Positions 55,341 through 64,000 of a stretch of 64,000 nt of DNA are shown here, in pieces (the first letter of the stretch is position 1; every line of letters begins with the position of its first letter). The position numbers and the translations under genes were made by a program. A model generated the notes under the pieces. That model made no database searches. It was given only the letters and a program-made list of their open reading frames with translations, and had not been told where the DNA came from. The stretch spans positions 1 through 64,000 of the forward strand of contig CACJQQ010000001.1 of NCBI GenBank assembly GCA_902595625.1, given 5' to 3'. The stretch comes from an uncultured Pelagibacteraceae bacterium. GTDB taxonomy: Bacteria; Pseudomonadota; Alphaproteobacteria; Pelagibacterales; Pelagibacteraceae.

Positions 55341-55886
55341 TTACAGAGGTTGAATTATCATAACCATCTGTCTACCTTCAAATTTTGGCTTGCTTTCAAC
55401 TTTAGCTATATCTTTTGTCTCCTCTATAATCTTATTCATTAACTCCTTGCCTAAATCGGTATGTTGCATTTCTCTTCCTTTAAATTTAACAGTAAATTTT
55501 ACCTTATCACCTTTTGAAATAAATTTTTTTGCATTTTTGATTTTGAAATTGTAATCATGTGTTTCGGTACCAGGCCTTAGTTTAATTTCTTTGAGCGATA
55601 CTATTTTTTGTTTCTTCTTAGCTTGATTCGCTTTTTTTTGTAAATCATATTTGTACTTTCCCATATCCATAATTTTACATACAGGAGGGTTTGCATTTGG
55701 CGAGATTTCAATTAAATCTAATCCTTCATGTCTGGCTAACTCAATTGCTTTATTAAGAGGCATTGCTCCAAGGTTTCCACCATCACTTCCTATAACTTGT
55801 ACATCTAATGCTCTAATTTTCTCATTAGCTTTGGGGCCTTGAGGTTTGCTTCTTCTCTGAAAATAATTTGGTTTAAAGTTAGACAC
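55341..55886 (-). CDS. infC: Translation initiation factor IF-3
   Basis: ANEKIRALDVQVIGSDGGNLGAMPLNKAIELARHEGLDLIEISPNANPPVCKIMDMGKYKY. Confidence 0.97.
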   Translation of the reverse strand: MSNFKPNYFQRRSKPQGPKANEKIRALDVQVIGSDGGNLGAMPLNKAIELARHEGLDLIEISPNANPPVCKIMDMGKYKYDLQKKANQAKKKQKIVSLKEIKLRPGTETHDYNFKIKNAKKFISKGDKVKFTVKFKGREMQHTDLGKELMNKIIEETKDIAKVESKPKFEGRQMVMIIQPL

Positions 55887-57803
55887 TTAGTTTAAAGGCA
55901 ACTTATTTGATGTGAGCATATATTTTATTAAATCTTCTCTTTTCATTATCTCTTGTTTGTCAGAACCTAGTCTTCTTACTGTAACTGTTTTTTCTTTAAC
56001 TTCTTTTTTTCCACAAACAATAATAAATGGAACTTTTGCCAGAGAATGTTCTCTAATTTTATAATTTATTTTTTCGTTTCTCAAATCCATTTCACATTTT
56101 ATACCTTCTTTAAATAAATCTTCAAATAACTTTTTTACATAATCATTGTTTTCTTCAGCTATAGGACACACAACAGCTTGTGCTGGTGAAAGCCAAAAAG
56201 GTAATTTGCCGGCATAATTTTCAATTAAAATTCCAATAAATCTTTCTAAAGAGCCAAATAGTGCTCGATGCAACATGACAGGAACTTTTTTATTACCATC
56301 TTTAGCAACGTAAGATGCTCCTAATCTATTAGGTAGATTAAGATCAACTTGTAAAGTACCACATTGCCAGTCTCTTCCAATAGCATCTCTAAGAACAAAT
56401 TCAATTTTAGGTCCGTAAAAAGCTCCTTCTCCTTTATTAATTGTATACTCAAGTTTAGATTGTTTGATTGCAGCAAGTAGCGCTGCCTCAGATTTATCCC
56501 AAACACTGTCGTCGCCAACTCGTTTTTCAGGCCTGTCCGAGTACTTCAAAATTACATTTTCAAAACCTAAATCTTTATAAATTTCTAAAATTAAATTTGT
56601 AACTGACAATGACTCTTCGGTTATTTGATCTTCTGTACAAAATATATGAGCATCGTCTTGCGTAAATGCTCTAACTCTAAGTAATCCATGTAGAGCTCCT
56701 GAGGGCTCGTATCTATGTACCTTACCAAACTCAGATAATTTCAGTGGTAAATCTCTGTAACTTTTTAAACCTTGATTAAATACTTGAACACAACCAGGGC
56801 AGTTCATCGGTTTTACTGCAAAAATTTTTTCGTCAGGGGTTTCTGACGTGAACATATGCTCTCCAAATTTATCCCAATGACCGGATTTTTCCCAAAGAGT
56901 CTTATCTAAAAGTTCAGGAGTGTTAATTTCTTTATATCCAGCAAGTCTCTGTTTAGCTCTCATATATTCTACAAGTCTTTGAAATAACAACCAGCCCTTC
57001 TCGTGCCAGAATACTGCTCCCGGACTTTCCTCTCTAAAATGAAAAAGGTCCATTTCTTTTCCAAGTTTTCTATGGTCTCTTTTTTCAGCTTCCTCTAATC
57101 GATTTAGATAATCATCAAGTTCTTTTTTAGATGTCCAACAAGTCCCGTATATTCTTTGTAGCATTTCATTATTGGAATCTCCTCTCCAATAAGCGCCTGA
57201 CACCTTTGTCAATTTAAAAGCTTTTCCAATTTTTCCAGTAGAAGCCAGATGAGGACCTCGACATAAATCATGCCACTTACCATGGTGATATATAGAAACT
57301 TCCTCACCAGATGGAATACTTTCTATAATTTCTGCTTTATATTTTTCACCAATTTTTAGAAAATGTTTAACTGCATCGTCTCGTTTCCATACTTCTCTGT
57401 GAGTTTTTTCATCTCGATCAACTATTTCACTCATTTTTTTTTCAATCTTTTTTAAATCCTCCTCAGTAAATGGCTCTTTTCTAGAAAAGTCATAGTAGAA
57501 ACCATTATCAATAACTGGACCAATTGTAACCTGAGTTCCTGGGTAAAGTTCTTGAACTGCCATTGCTAAGATATGAGCAGCGTCATGCCTTATAACTTCA
57601 AGACCTTCTTTATCTTTAGGAGTAATGATTCTAACTTTAGCATCTTTTGTAATTGTATGACTTAAGTCCTTCAAATCACCGTCGACTTCCATTATTAAGG
57701 CAACTTTTTCTAATGACTTACTAATTTTTTTTGTTAAGTCAAAACCAGTAATAGATTTTTCAAAATCTATTTTTTTTCCGTCTAATAATTGAATTTGGGG
57801 CAT
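55887..57803 (-). CDS. thrS: Threonyl-tRNA synthetase
   Basis: RHDAAHILAMAVQELYPGTQVTIGPVIDNGFYYDF; MNCPGCVQVF; LHRALFGSLERFIGILIENYAGKLPFWL. Confidence 0.98.
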   Translation of the reverse strand: MPQIQLLDGKKIDFEKSITGFDLTKKISKSLEKVALIMEVDGDLKDLSHTITKDAKVRIITPKDKEGLEVIRHDAAHILAMAVQELYPGTQVTIGPVIDNGFYYDFSRKEPFTEEDLKKIEKKMSEIVDRDEKTHREVWKRDDAVKHFLKIGEKYKAEIIESIPSGEEVSIYHHGKWHDLCRGPHLASTGKIGKAFKLTKVSGAYWRGDSNNEMLQRIYGTCWTSKKELDDYLNRLEEAEKRDHRKLGKEMDLFHFREESPGAVFWHEKGWLLFQRLVEYMRAKQRLAGYKEINTPELLDKTLWEKSGHWDKFGEHMFTSETPDEKIFAVKPMNCPGCVQVFNQGLKSYRDLPLKLSEFGKVHRYEPSGALHGLLRVRAFTQDDAHIFCTEDQITEESLSVTNLILEIYKDLGFENVILKYSDRPEKRVGDDSVWDKSEAALLAAIKQSKLEYTINKGEGAFYGPKIEFVLRDAIGRDWQCGTLQVDLNLPNRLGASYVAKDGNKKVPVMLHRALFGSLERFIGILIENYAGKLPFWLSPAQAVVCPIAEENNDYVKKLFEDLFKEGIKCEMDLRNEKINYKIREHSLAKVPFIIVCGKKEVKEKTVTVRRLGSDKQEIMKREDLIKYMLTSNKLPLN

Positions 57804-58960
57804 TAATTTTTAATTAATTTTTTATATTCTTTTAAATTACTTTGACACATTGTTTCAACGTCAAATTTCTTAGTAATGTTTTTTCTTCCTTCATTTCCAA
57901 TAGATTTTAATTCATCCGGTGATAATTGAATAACAGTATTTAAACTTTTAGCAAGTTCTCTTGGGTCATCATGTTTATACAAAAACCCAGTTTTTTTATT
58001 AATAATTGTTTCTTTAGATCCGCCGATATTACTTGCAACAATAGGTTTCCCCATGGATTGGGCTTCGACAGAAACTCTTCCAAAAGCCTCTGGTTCAATT
58101 GAAGCTGAAACTACTACATCAGCTAAAGAATAAGCTAATGGCATCTCATTACAATGTTGAATAAATTTAATTTTTTTATTTAAATTGTACCTCTCGACTA
58201 AATTAACTAATTTTTTAGCATAAACTTTCCTTCCTTGATCTGAACCAAGTATTATGGCTTGAAAATTTGTAAAATTATAGTCTTCAATTAATATATTTAA
58301 AGACTCAATAAATTTTTCCTGTCCTTTCCAATATGTAAGCCTTCCGGGCAAAAGGATGGTAAATTTATTTGATGATAGACCCCATTCATGCTTAAGCTTT
58401 TCTTGTTTAAGTATTGAAATATTTTTAGAGTTATAATAATCCACATTGATACCTCTAAATATCACTCTAAGTTTTTTTTTTTTACTTAAATATTCACTAT
58501 AATTTTCATTGATGTGAGAAAAAATAAAATTAGATCCTGCAATAGTTAATTTTGCTTTTAACATTACACTATTATAAATTTTTTTAAGTTTGCTTCTAAA
58601 GTTATAGGTCCCATGAAATGTTGTAACAAAGATTCTTCCTGTCAAAAGAGATGCAAAATAACATGACCAAGCTGGCGCACGACTTCTAGCATGAACAATA
58701 TTTATTTTAAAAAAAATAATGTAGATCGATAATGCTAATGTATTTAAAATTATTAGAAGTGGATTTTTTGAATTAACTGGAAGTTTGAGTATTTTTACTT
58801 TATCTTTTTTTACAAATTTTAATAGTTCTCCCCCAGATGTAGCCACAAAGGATCCGCAGTCATTTTCTGGAAGAAAATGTGCGATATCATAGCAACCTGT
58901 TTCTGCCCCACCGTAACCTAGTTTCGGAATAACTTGAAGAACATTTATTTTAGTAGTCAT
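57803..58960 (-). CDS. Glycosyltransferase family 4-like protein
   Basis: LQVIPKLGYGGAETGCYDIAHFL; EPEAFGRVSVEAQSMGKPIVASNIGGSKETI. Confidence 0.92.
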   Translation of the reverse strand: MTTKINVLQVIPKLGYGGAETGCYDIAHFLPENDCGSFVATSGGELLKFVKKDKVKILKLPVNSKNPLLIILNTLALSIYIIFFKINIVHARSRAPAWSCYFASLLTGRIFVTTFHGTYNFRSKLKKIYNSVMLKAKLTIAGSNFIFSHINENYSEYLSKKKKLRVIFRGINVDYYNSKNISILKQEKLKHEWGLSSNKFTILLPGRLTYWKGQEKFIESLNILIEDYNFTNFQAIILGSDQGRKVYAKKLVNLVERYNLNKKIKFIQHCNEMPLAYSLADVVVSASIEPEAFGRVSVEAQSMGKPIVASNIGGSKETIINKKTGFLYKHDDPRELAKSLNTVIQLSPDELKSIGNEGRKNITKKFDVETMCQSNLKEYKKLIKN

Positions 58961-58996
58961 GTTAATTGTTATATAATAGCACTTAAATATTCTTAT

Positions 58997-59779
58997 ATGA
59001 AAAAATTCAAATATTTAAAATTATCAAAGACAAAAAAACTGAGATTTATAGACAATTATTATAAAAAAAATCTCTATATTGTTTTTCTTCCTGGTTTTAT
59101 GTCTGATATTGACGGAAAAAAACCTCAAGCCTTTAAAAAATATGCTGTAAAAAATAAATTAGGTTTTTTAGCTATTGAGTATTCAGGACACGGTAGGTCA
59201 ACCGGCAAATTTACAAAAGGAAATATAACCAAATGGTCCTATGATGCTAAGAATTCAATTAAAAAAATTGTAAAAAAAAATAAATTCATACTTGTTGGCT
59301 CAAGTATGGGAGCATGGATCTCTTTAAATCAATTTAAATATTTTAAAAATCAAATCGTAGGTTTTATTGGTATAGGCTCAGCTCCCGAATTTCTTGAAAG
59401 ATTAATGTGGAAAAAATTTCCAAAAAAAATTAAAAATGAAATTATTACTAAAGGATTAAGTGTTATTAAGAATGGGCAATATGAATACCCTATTACCTAT
59501 CAGCTAATAAAAGATGGAAGAAAAAATAAAATCCTATCTAAAAAAATAAGATCTAGAATTAAAGTAACAATGGTTCATGGCGGCAAAGATGAAGTTGTGC
59601 CGGTATCCTTTTCAAGAAAAGTTCTTTCGGTATTTCCAAATGCACAAAAGAAGTTAGTAGTAATTAAAAACGGGGACCATAGTTTATCAAATCAAGGTCC
59701 TTTAAAAAAAATCATTAAAGAATTAAAAGGTGTTGTTAAAAATATTATTAAGTCCTTCAACATAAGTTGGAAACTTTAA
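58997..59779 (+). CDS. Alpha/beta hydrolase
   Basis: IVFLPGFMSDIDGKKPQAFKKYA; EYSGHGRSTG; LVGSSMGAWISL. ATG at 58997 preferred to the track start at 58934. Confidence 0.9.
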   Translation: MKKFKYLKLSKTKKLRFIDNYYKKNLYIVFLPGFMSDIDGKKPQAFKKYAVKNKLGFLAIEYSGHGRSTGKFTKGNITKWSYDAKNSIKKIVKKNKFILVGSSMGAWISLNQFKYFKNQIVGFIGIGSAPEFLERLMWKKFPKKIKNEIITKGLSVIKNGQYEYPITYQLIKDGRKNKILSKKIRSRIKVTMVHGGKDEVVPVSFSRKVLSVFPNAQKKLVVIKNGDHSLSNQGPLKKIIKELKGVVKNIIKSFNISWKL

Positions 59780-60601
59780 TTTGTGATTAAAAAACTCTTT
59801 CATTTTTTTATTATCTACTTTTTTTGAGTCTTTATAAAAATTTCTTAACATTTCACTCTCAATTTCCTCGAGTTTTACTGAATTAGGTTTCTCAAGTTTT
59901 AGTAATTTAGCACCGTAGGCTACTACTTCAATTTGCGAAGCAGGTTTATCATCACAAATATTATAAATTTCATTATTTTTAAAATTATCAAGGGACTTAA
60001 ATAAAATGTTGGCTATGTCCTCAACATGAATTCTTGAAAAAAAGTGATTTTTTTTATCTACAATTTGTACTTTGCCGGTTTTTAATCTTTTCAAGATATT
60101 AAACTCATTTGAATATATGCCGGCTAATCTAAAAATCTGAAGCGGATAATTTTTTTTATTCGATAAACTTTTCCATTTTTTTTCTGCCTCTAATCTACTT
60201 ATCCCATTATTTGACGTAGGTTGAGTAGCACTATCTTCGTTAACCCAATCCCCTTTATGATCTCCGTATACACTAGTTGCTGATAAATATGTAATCCATT
60301 TACAATTTATAATTTTTTTTAAATTTGTATCAAGGTAATTTGCTACAATATCTTTACCTTCAATAGGCGGGATAGAAACTAAAATGTAATCTGCCTCCTC
60401 TATTTTTTTTTTAATAGAATTATCAAACTTATCTTCAGTAAATTGGTATGAATTTATTTTAATATTATTAAACTCTATCTGATGAGTTTCCTGTCTAGAA
60501 GTAACACTTAAATCAAAGTTTTTTTTTTCGTAAATTAATTTATTAATGAAACTTTCTGCGACTTGGCCAAAGCCAAAGCAAAAGATTTTAGTTTTGCTCA
60601 T
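59723..60601 (-). CDS. NAD-dependent epimerase/dehydratase-like (SDR) protein
   Basis: IFCFGFGQVAESFINKL; YLSATSVYGDHKGDWVNEDS; FSRIHVEDIANIL. Confidence 0.85.
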   Translation of the reverse strand: MSKTKIFCFGFGQVAESFINKLIYEKKNFDLSVTSRQETHQIEFNNIKINSYQFTEDKFDNSIKKKIEEADYILVSIPPIEGKDIVANYLDTNLKKIINCKWITYLSATSVYGDHKGDWVNEDSATQPTSNNGISRLEAEKKWKSLSNKKNYPLQIFRLAGIYSNEFNILKRLKTGKVQIVDKKNHFFSRIHVEDIANILFKSLDNFKNNEIYNICDDKPASQIEVVAYGAKLLKLEKPNSVKLEEIESEMLRNFYKDSKKVDNKKMKEFFNHKLKFPTYVEGLNNIFNNTF

Positions 60602-63600
60602 TAACCTGCTTTCTTAGTATGAGATCTTAAACTAATAGGATTGTCTAATTTATCAAGCATTTCTATTGGACAAATTTGTTTAAATTTTTTAAGTTCATTA
60701 TCAAAGTCATTTAATATTTTCTGAGCAATTTTTGAATTTGTTTCTTTAACAAAAGTACTTAAACTTTCTTTCAAAAACTTCTTCCAATAATCTGTTTCAA
60801 CTTCTTGCCAAACTATTGAAGTCGGATTAACAAAATTTTCAAATGTATTATTATCATCATAAACAAATGCCATTCCACCAGTCATGCCTGCTCCAAAATT
60901 GTCCCCTACTTCTCCTAGTATTATAGCTGTTCCACCAGTCATGTATTCACAACCATGGGCTCCACATCCTTCAACGATTGAAAAACTTCCAGAGTTTCTA
61001 ACTGCAAATCTCTCTCCTGCTTGCCCAGATGCAAAGAGTTTTCCTGAAGTTGCTCCATAAAGAACGGTGTTTCCTATTATTGTATTTTCGTTTGAAACTA
61101 ATGAACTTTTTGGTGATGGGTATACAACGATAGTCCCTCCAGATAATCCTTTACCAACATAATCATTGCAATCCCCTTCGACAGTAAGTTTTATTCCTTT
61201 AGTTAAAAAAGCGCCAAGAGATTGTCCCGCTGAACCTTCTAGTTTAATATTAACCGTATTTTCATCTAATTTATTGTTACCAAATTTTTTATAAATATGG
61301 TGAGATAATCTTGTTCCTACTGATCTTGAAGTATTTTCTATCTCATAATTAAATGTATTTTTTGAATCTGTTTTAATTTTATCTTTTATCTCAGACCAAA
61401 TCTTTTCATCGAGAGTATTTGGTACTTCATTTATATGTTTGTCTTTACAATATCTTAGATTTTCACCTGGATCAGCTTGAACTAATAGTGGATTTAAGTC
61501 TAAATCATCTAGGTTAGATGCACCTTTATTTACCTGGGTTAATAAATCAGTTCTTCCAATAATTTCATTAATTGACTTAAATCCTAATGAAGCAAGAATT
61601 TCTCTCACCTCAGTTGCCGCAAATTTGAATAAGTTAACAACTTTTTCTGGAGTGCCAGTAAATTTTTCACGTAGTGTTTCATCTTGACTACAAACACCAA
61701 CCGGACAAGTATTTGAATGACATTGCCTTACCATAATGCACCCCATCGCAACTAAAGATGAAGTTCCCATCCCGTATTCTTCTGCTCCCATCATTGCAGC
61801 CATAACAACGTCTCTTCCAGTTTTTAATCCACCGTCAGTTCTTAAAGTAACATTATGTCTTAAATTATTTAATGTAAGAATTTGGTTTGCTTCTGTTAAA
61901 CCCATCTCCCAAGGTATGCCAGCGTATTTGATACTCGTTTGCGGGCTCGCACCAGTTCCCCCTGAGTGACCTGAAATTAAAATAATATCAGCTTTCGCTT
62001 TAGCAACTCCTGCTGCTATTGTTCCAATACCCGTTGATGCTACTAACTTAACTCCAACCCTTGCACCCGGATTAATTTGTTTTAAATCGTAAATTAATTG
62101 TGCCAAATCTTCTATAGAATAAATGTCATGATGTGGTGGTGGTGATATTAATGTAACGCCAGGTGTAGAATGTCTTAGTCTCGCTATTTCTTTTGTTACT
62201 TTAAAACCAGGAAGCTGTCCACCTTCACCAGGTTTAGCGCCTTGAGCAATTTTTATTTCTATTTCATTAGCATTATTAAGATAGTCAACAGTTACTCCAA
62301 ATCTTGCGGATGCAATTTGTTTTACTCTTGAATTTGCACTATCCCCGTTGGGTAAAGTTTTAAATCTTTTGGCATCTTCGCCACCTTCTCCACTACATGA
62401 GGCGCCCTTAATTCTATTCATTCCCATAGCTAAAGTTTCATGCGCCTCTGCTGATAATGCGCCATGTGACATGCTTCCGCTTCCAAAACGTTTTAAAATT
62501 TCTTCAATGGGCTCTACTTCATCTATATCAATTGGTTTTCTTTGATTTTTAAACTCTAGCAAGTCCCTTATATTAATTGGTGGCAAGTTATGAATTCCTG
62601 CTGAATACTTTTTATACAATTCATAAGAACCACTTCCAACAGCGCTTTGTAATAAATGAATAAGTTTCCCTTGATATTGATGATCTTCTCCACTTTTTCT
62701 GTATCTATATAAACCACCGATGGGTAACGTGAATACATTTTTTGCATTAAATTTTTCATGAAGTTCTTTAATTTTTTTCTCAATTCCGATTATACCAATT
62801 CCTGAAATTCTCGAAGACATACCAGGAAAATAATCTGAAACTATTGCTCTACTTAAACCTACTGCTTCAAAATTACACCCACCTCTATAAGAACTAATTA
62901 CTGATATTCCCATCTTTGACATAATTTTTAAAAGACCGGCATCAATTGATTTTTTAAATTTAATCACACATGTTTCAAAATCTGATTTACCAAATAATTT
63001 CTTTTCAAATCTTTGATAAATACTATCTATAGCTAAATACGGATTTACTGTTGTAGCTCCTACACCTATTAAAATAGCAAATGAATGTGTATCCATCGCA
63101 TCAGAGCACTCAACATTCAGGGAGCAATAACCTCGTAAGCCATGTTTTACTAAGTGTGAATGAACTGCTCCAACGGTTAATATGCTTGGGATACTTGCTT
63201 TTTGATTTGTGATGTTTTTATCAGATAATACCAAACAGGTACTTCCCTCTCTAACAGCTGTTTCCGCCTCTTCTCTAATTATCTCAATTCTTTCTTTAAG
63301 GGATTTATCAATTTCAAAAGTGCAATCAATTACCTTAACTTTTTTTGAAAAAAATTTTTTAAATTTTTTGAATTGAACGTTAGTAAGTATAGGACTATCT
63401 AAAACATAAATATTTTCCTCTGTTAGATTATCAAAATCTAATATATTACCTAGATTTCCAAATCTTGTTTTTAGACTCATAACTTTATTTTCTCTTAGAG
63501 AATCTATTGGGGGATTAGTTACTTGACTGAAGTTTTGTCTAAAATAGTGTGAGACTGGCCTAAAATGACTAGATAAAACTGCAACGGGAGTGTCATCACC

Positions 63601-64000
63601 CATTGAGCCTGATGCTTCTTTCCCCTCTTCCGCCATTGGATGAAGTATCAGCTCTAAGTCCTCTATGCTTAGCCCTGACAAGTACTGTCTTTTTCTTAAT
63701 TCCTCATTTAAAAAATTTGGCTTTTCACTTTCAGATGAAATTTTTTTTTCTAAATCTATGATTTGTTTATTGTATTTTTTATAATCTTTTGCCAAAAGAT
63801 CTTTAATCTCTTTATCTTTAAATAATTTGCCTTTTTTTAAATCGATTGCGATTATTTGGCCTGGGCCAAGTTTTCCTTTCTCTATGATCTTTTCCTCAGG
63901 AATTTTAATCATACCAGTTTCCGAGCCCGCAAAAAATAAATCGTCAGAGGTTATTGAATATCTAAGAGGTCTCAGTCCATTTCTATCAGATGAAGCTAAA
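60601..64000 (-). CDS. gltB: Glutamate synthase large subunit, 5' end beyond the window
   Basis: Frame stays open to 64000 with ...LASSDRNGLRPLRYSITSDDLFFAGSETGMIKIPEEKI; GEGGEDAKRF, GAKPGEGGQLPGFKV, CPVGVCSQD motifs. Confidence 0.97.
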   Translation of the reverse strand, partial: LASSDRNGLRPLRYSITSDDLFFAGSETGMIKIPEEKIIEKGKLGPGQIIAIDLKKGKLFKDKEIKDLLAKDYKKYNKQIIDLEKKISSESEKPNFLNEELRKRQYLSGLSIEDLELILHPMAEEGKEASGSMGDDTPVAVLSSHFRPVSHYFRQNFSQVTNPPIDSLRENKVMSLKTRFGNLGNILDFDNLTEENIYVLDSPILTNVQFKKFKKFFSKKVKVIDCTFEIDKSLKERIEIIREEAETAVREGSTCLVLSDKNITNQKASIPSILTVGAVHSHLVKHGLRGYCSLNVECSDAMDTHSFAILIGVGATTVNPYLAIDSIYQRFEKKLFGKSDFETCVIKFKKSIDAGLLKIMSKMGISVISSYRGGCNFEAVGLSRAIVSDYFPGMSSRISGIGIIGIEKKIKELHEKFNAKNVFTLPIGGLYRYRKSGEDHQYQGKLIHLLQSAVGSGSYELYKKYSAGIHNLPPINIRDLLEFKNQRKPIDIDEVEPIEEILKRFGSGSMSHGALSAEAHETLAMGMNRIKGASCSGEGGEDAKRFKTLPNGDSANSRVKQIASARFGVTVDYLNNANEIEIKIAQGAKPGEGGQLPGFKVTKEIARLRHSTPGVTLISPPPHHDIYSIEDLAQLIYDLKQINPGARVGVKLVASTGIGTIAAGVAKAKADIILISGHSGGTGASPQTSIKYAGIPWEMGLTEANQILTLNNLRHNVTLRTDGGLKTGRDVVMAAMMGAEEYGMGTSSLVAMGCIMVRQCHSNTCPVGVCSQDETLREKFTGTPEKVVNLFKFAATEVREILASLGFKSINEIIGRTDLLTQVNKGASNLDDLDLNPLLVQADPGENLRYCKDKHINEVPNTLDEKIWSEIKDKIKTDSKNTFNYEIENTSRSVGTRLSHHIYKKFGNNKLDENTVNIKLEGSAGQSLGAFLTKGIKLTVEGDCNDYVGKGLSGGTIVVYPSPKSSLVSNENTIIGNTVLYGATSGKLFASGQAGERFAVRNSGSFSIVEGCGAHGCEYMTGGTAIILGEVGDNFGAGMTGGMAFVYDDNNTFENFVNPTSIVWQEVETDYWKKFLKESLSTFVKETNSKIAQKILNDFDNELKKFKQICPIEMLDKLDNPISLRSHTKKAG

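Overview
The window is 64 kb of a very AT-rich, tightly packed genome. Gene content and order fit a streamlined alphaproteobacterium, most likely SAR11/Pelagibacterales; this is inferred from protein motifs, synteny and the rRNA layout, and no search was run. From left to right: the 3' end of a TauE/SafE-like permease gene; a minus-strand rRNA operon (16S - tRNA-Ile - tRNA-Ala - 23S) with no 5S after the 23S; then about 60 kb of mostly housekeeping genes. These include prmC-prfA-ispG-lysC, ubiG, argJ, secA, photolyase, infA/tRNA-Phe, hisD, murA, dcd, rpmH-rnpA-yidD-yidC-argB, dapD-dapE, truA-fmt-def, aroK-aroB, a J-domain/CobS/CobT cluster, rpmB, pyrD, class I lysS, trkH, tRNA-Ser, lepA-pheT-pheS-rplT-rpmI-infC-thrS, and gltB running off the right edge. 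I saw no transposons, CRISPR arrays or phage. The observations most worth a second look are: (1) two genes apparently broken by one nucleotide in a homopolymer run (aroK, and a small membrane-protein ORF after the thioredoxin-domain gene); (2) two tRNA genes whose first G is also the last G of the upstream gene's TAG stop; (3) a structured rRNA leader/ITS with repeated boxA-like elements and long processing stems; (4) CobS/CobT/J-domain genes with no cobalamin genes nearby; (5) tandem paralogous micro-membrane proteins; (6) several small ORFs absent from the supplied ORF track.
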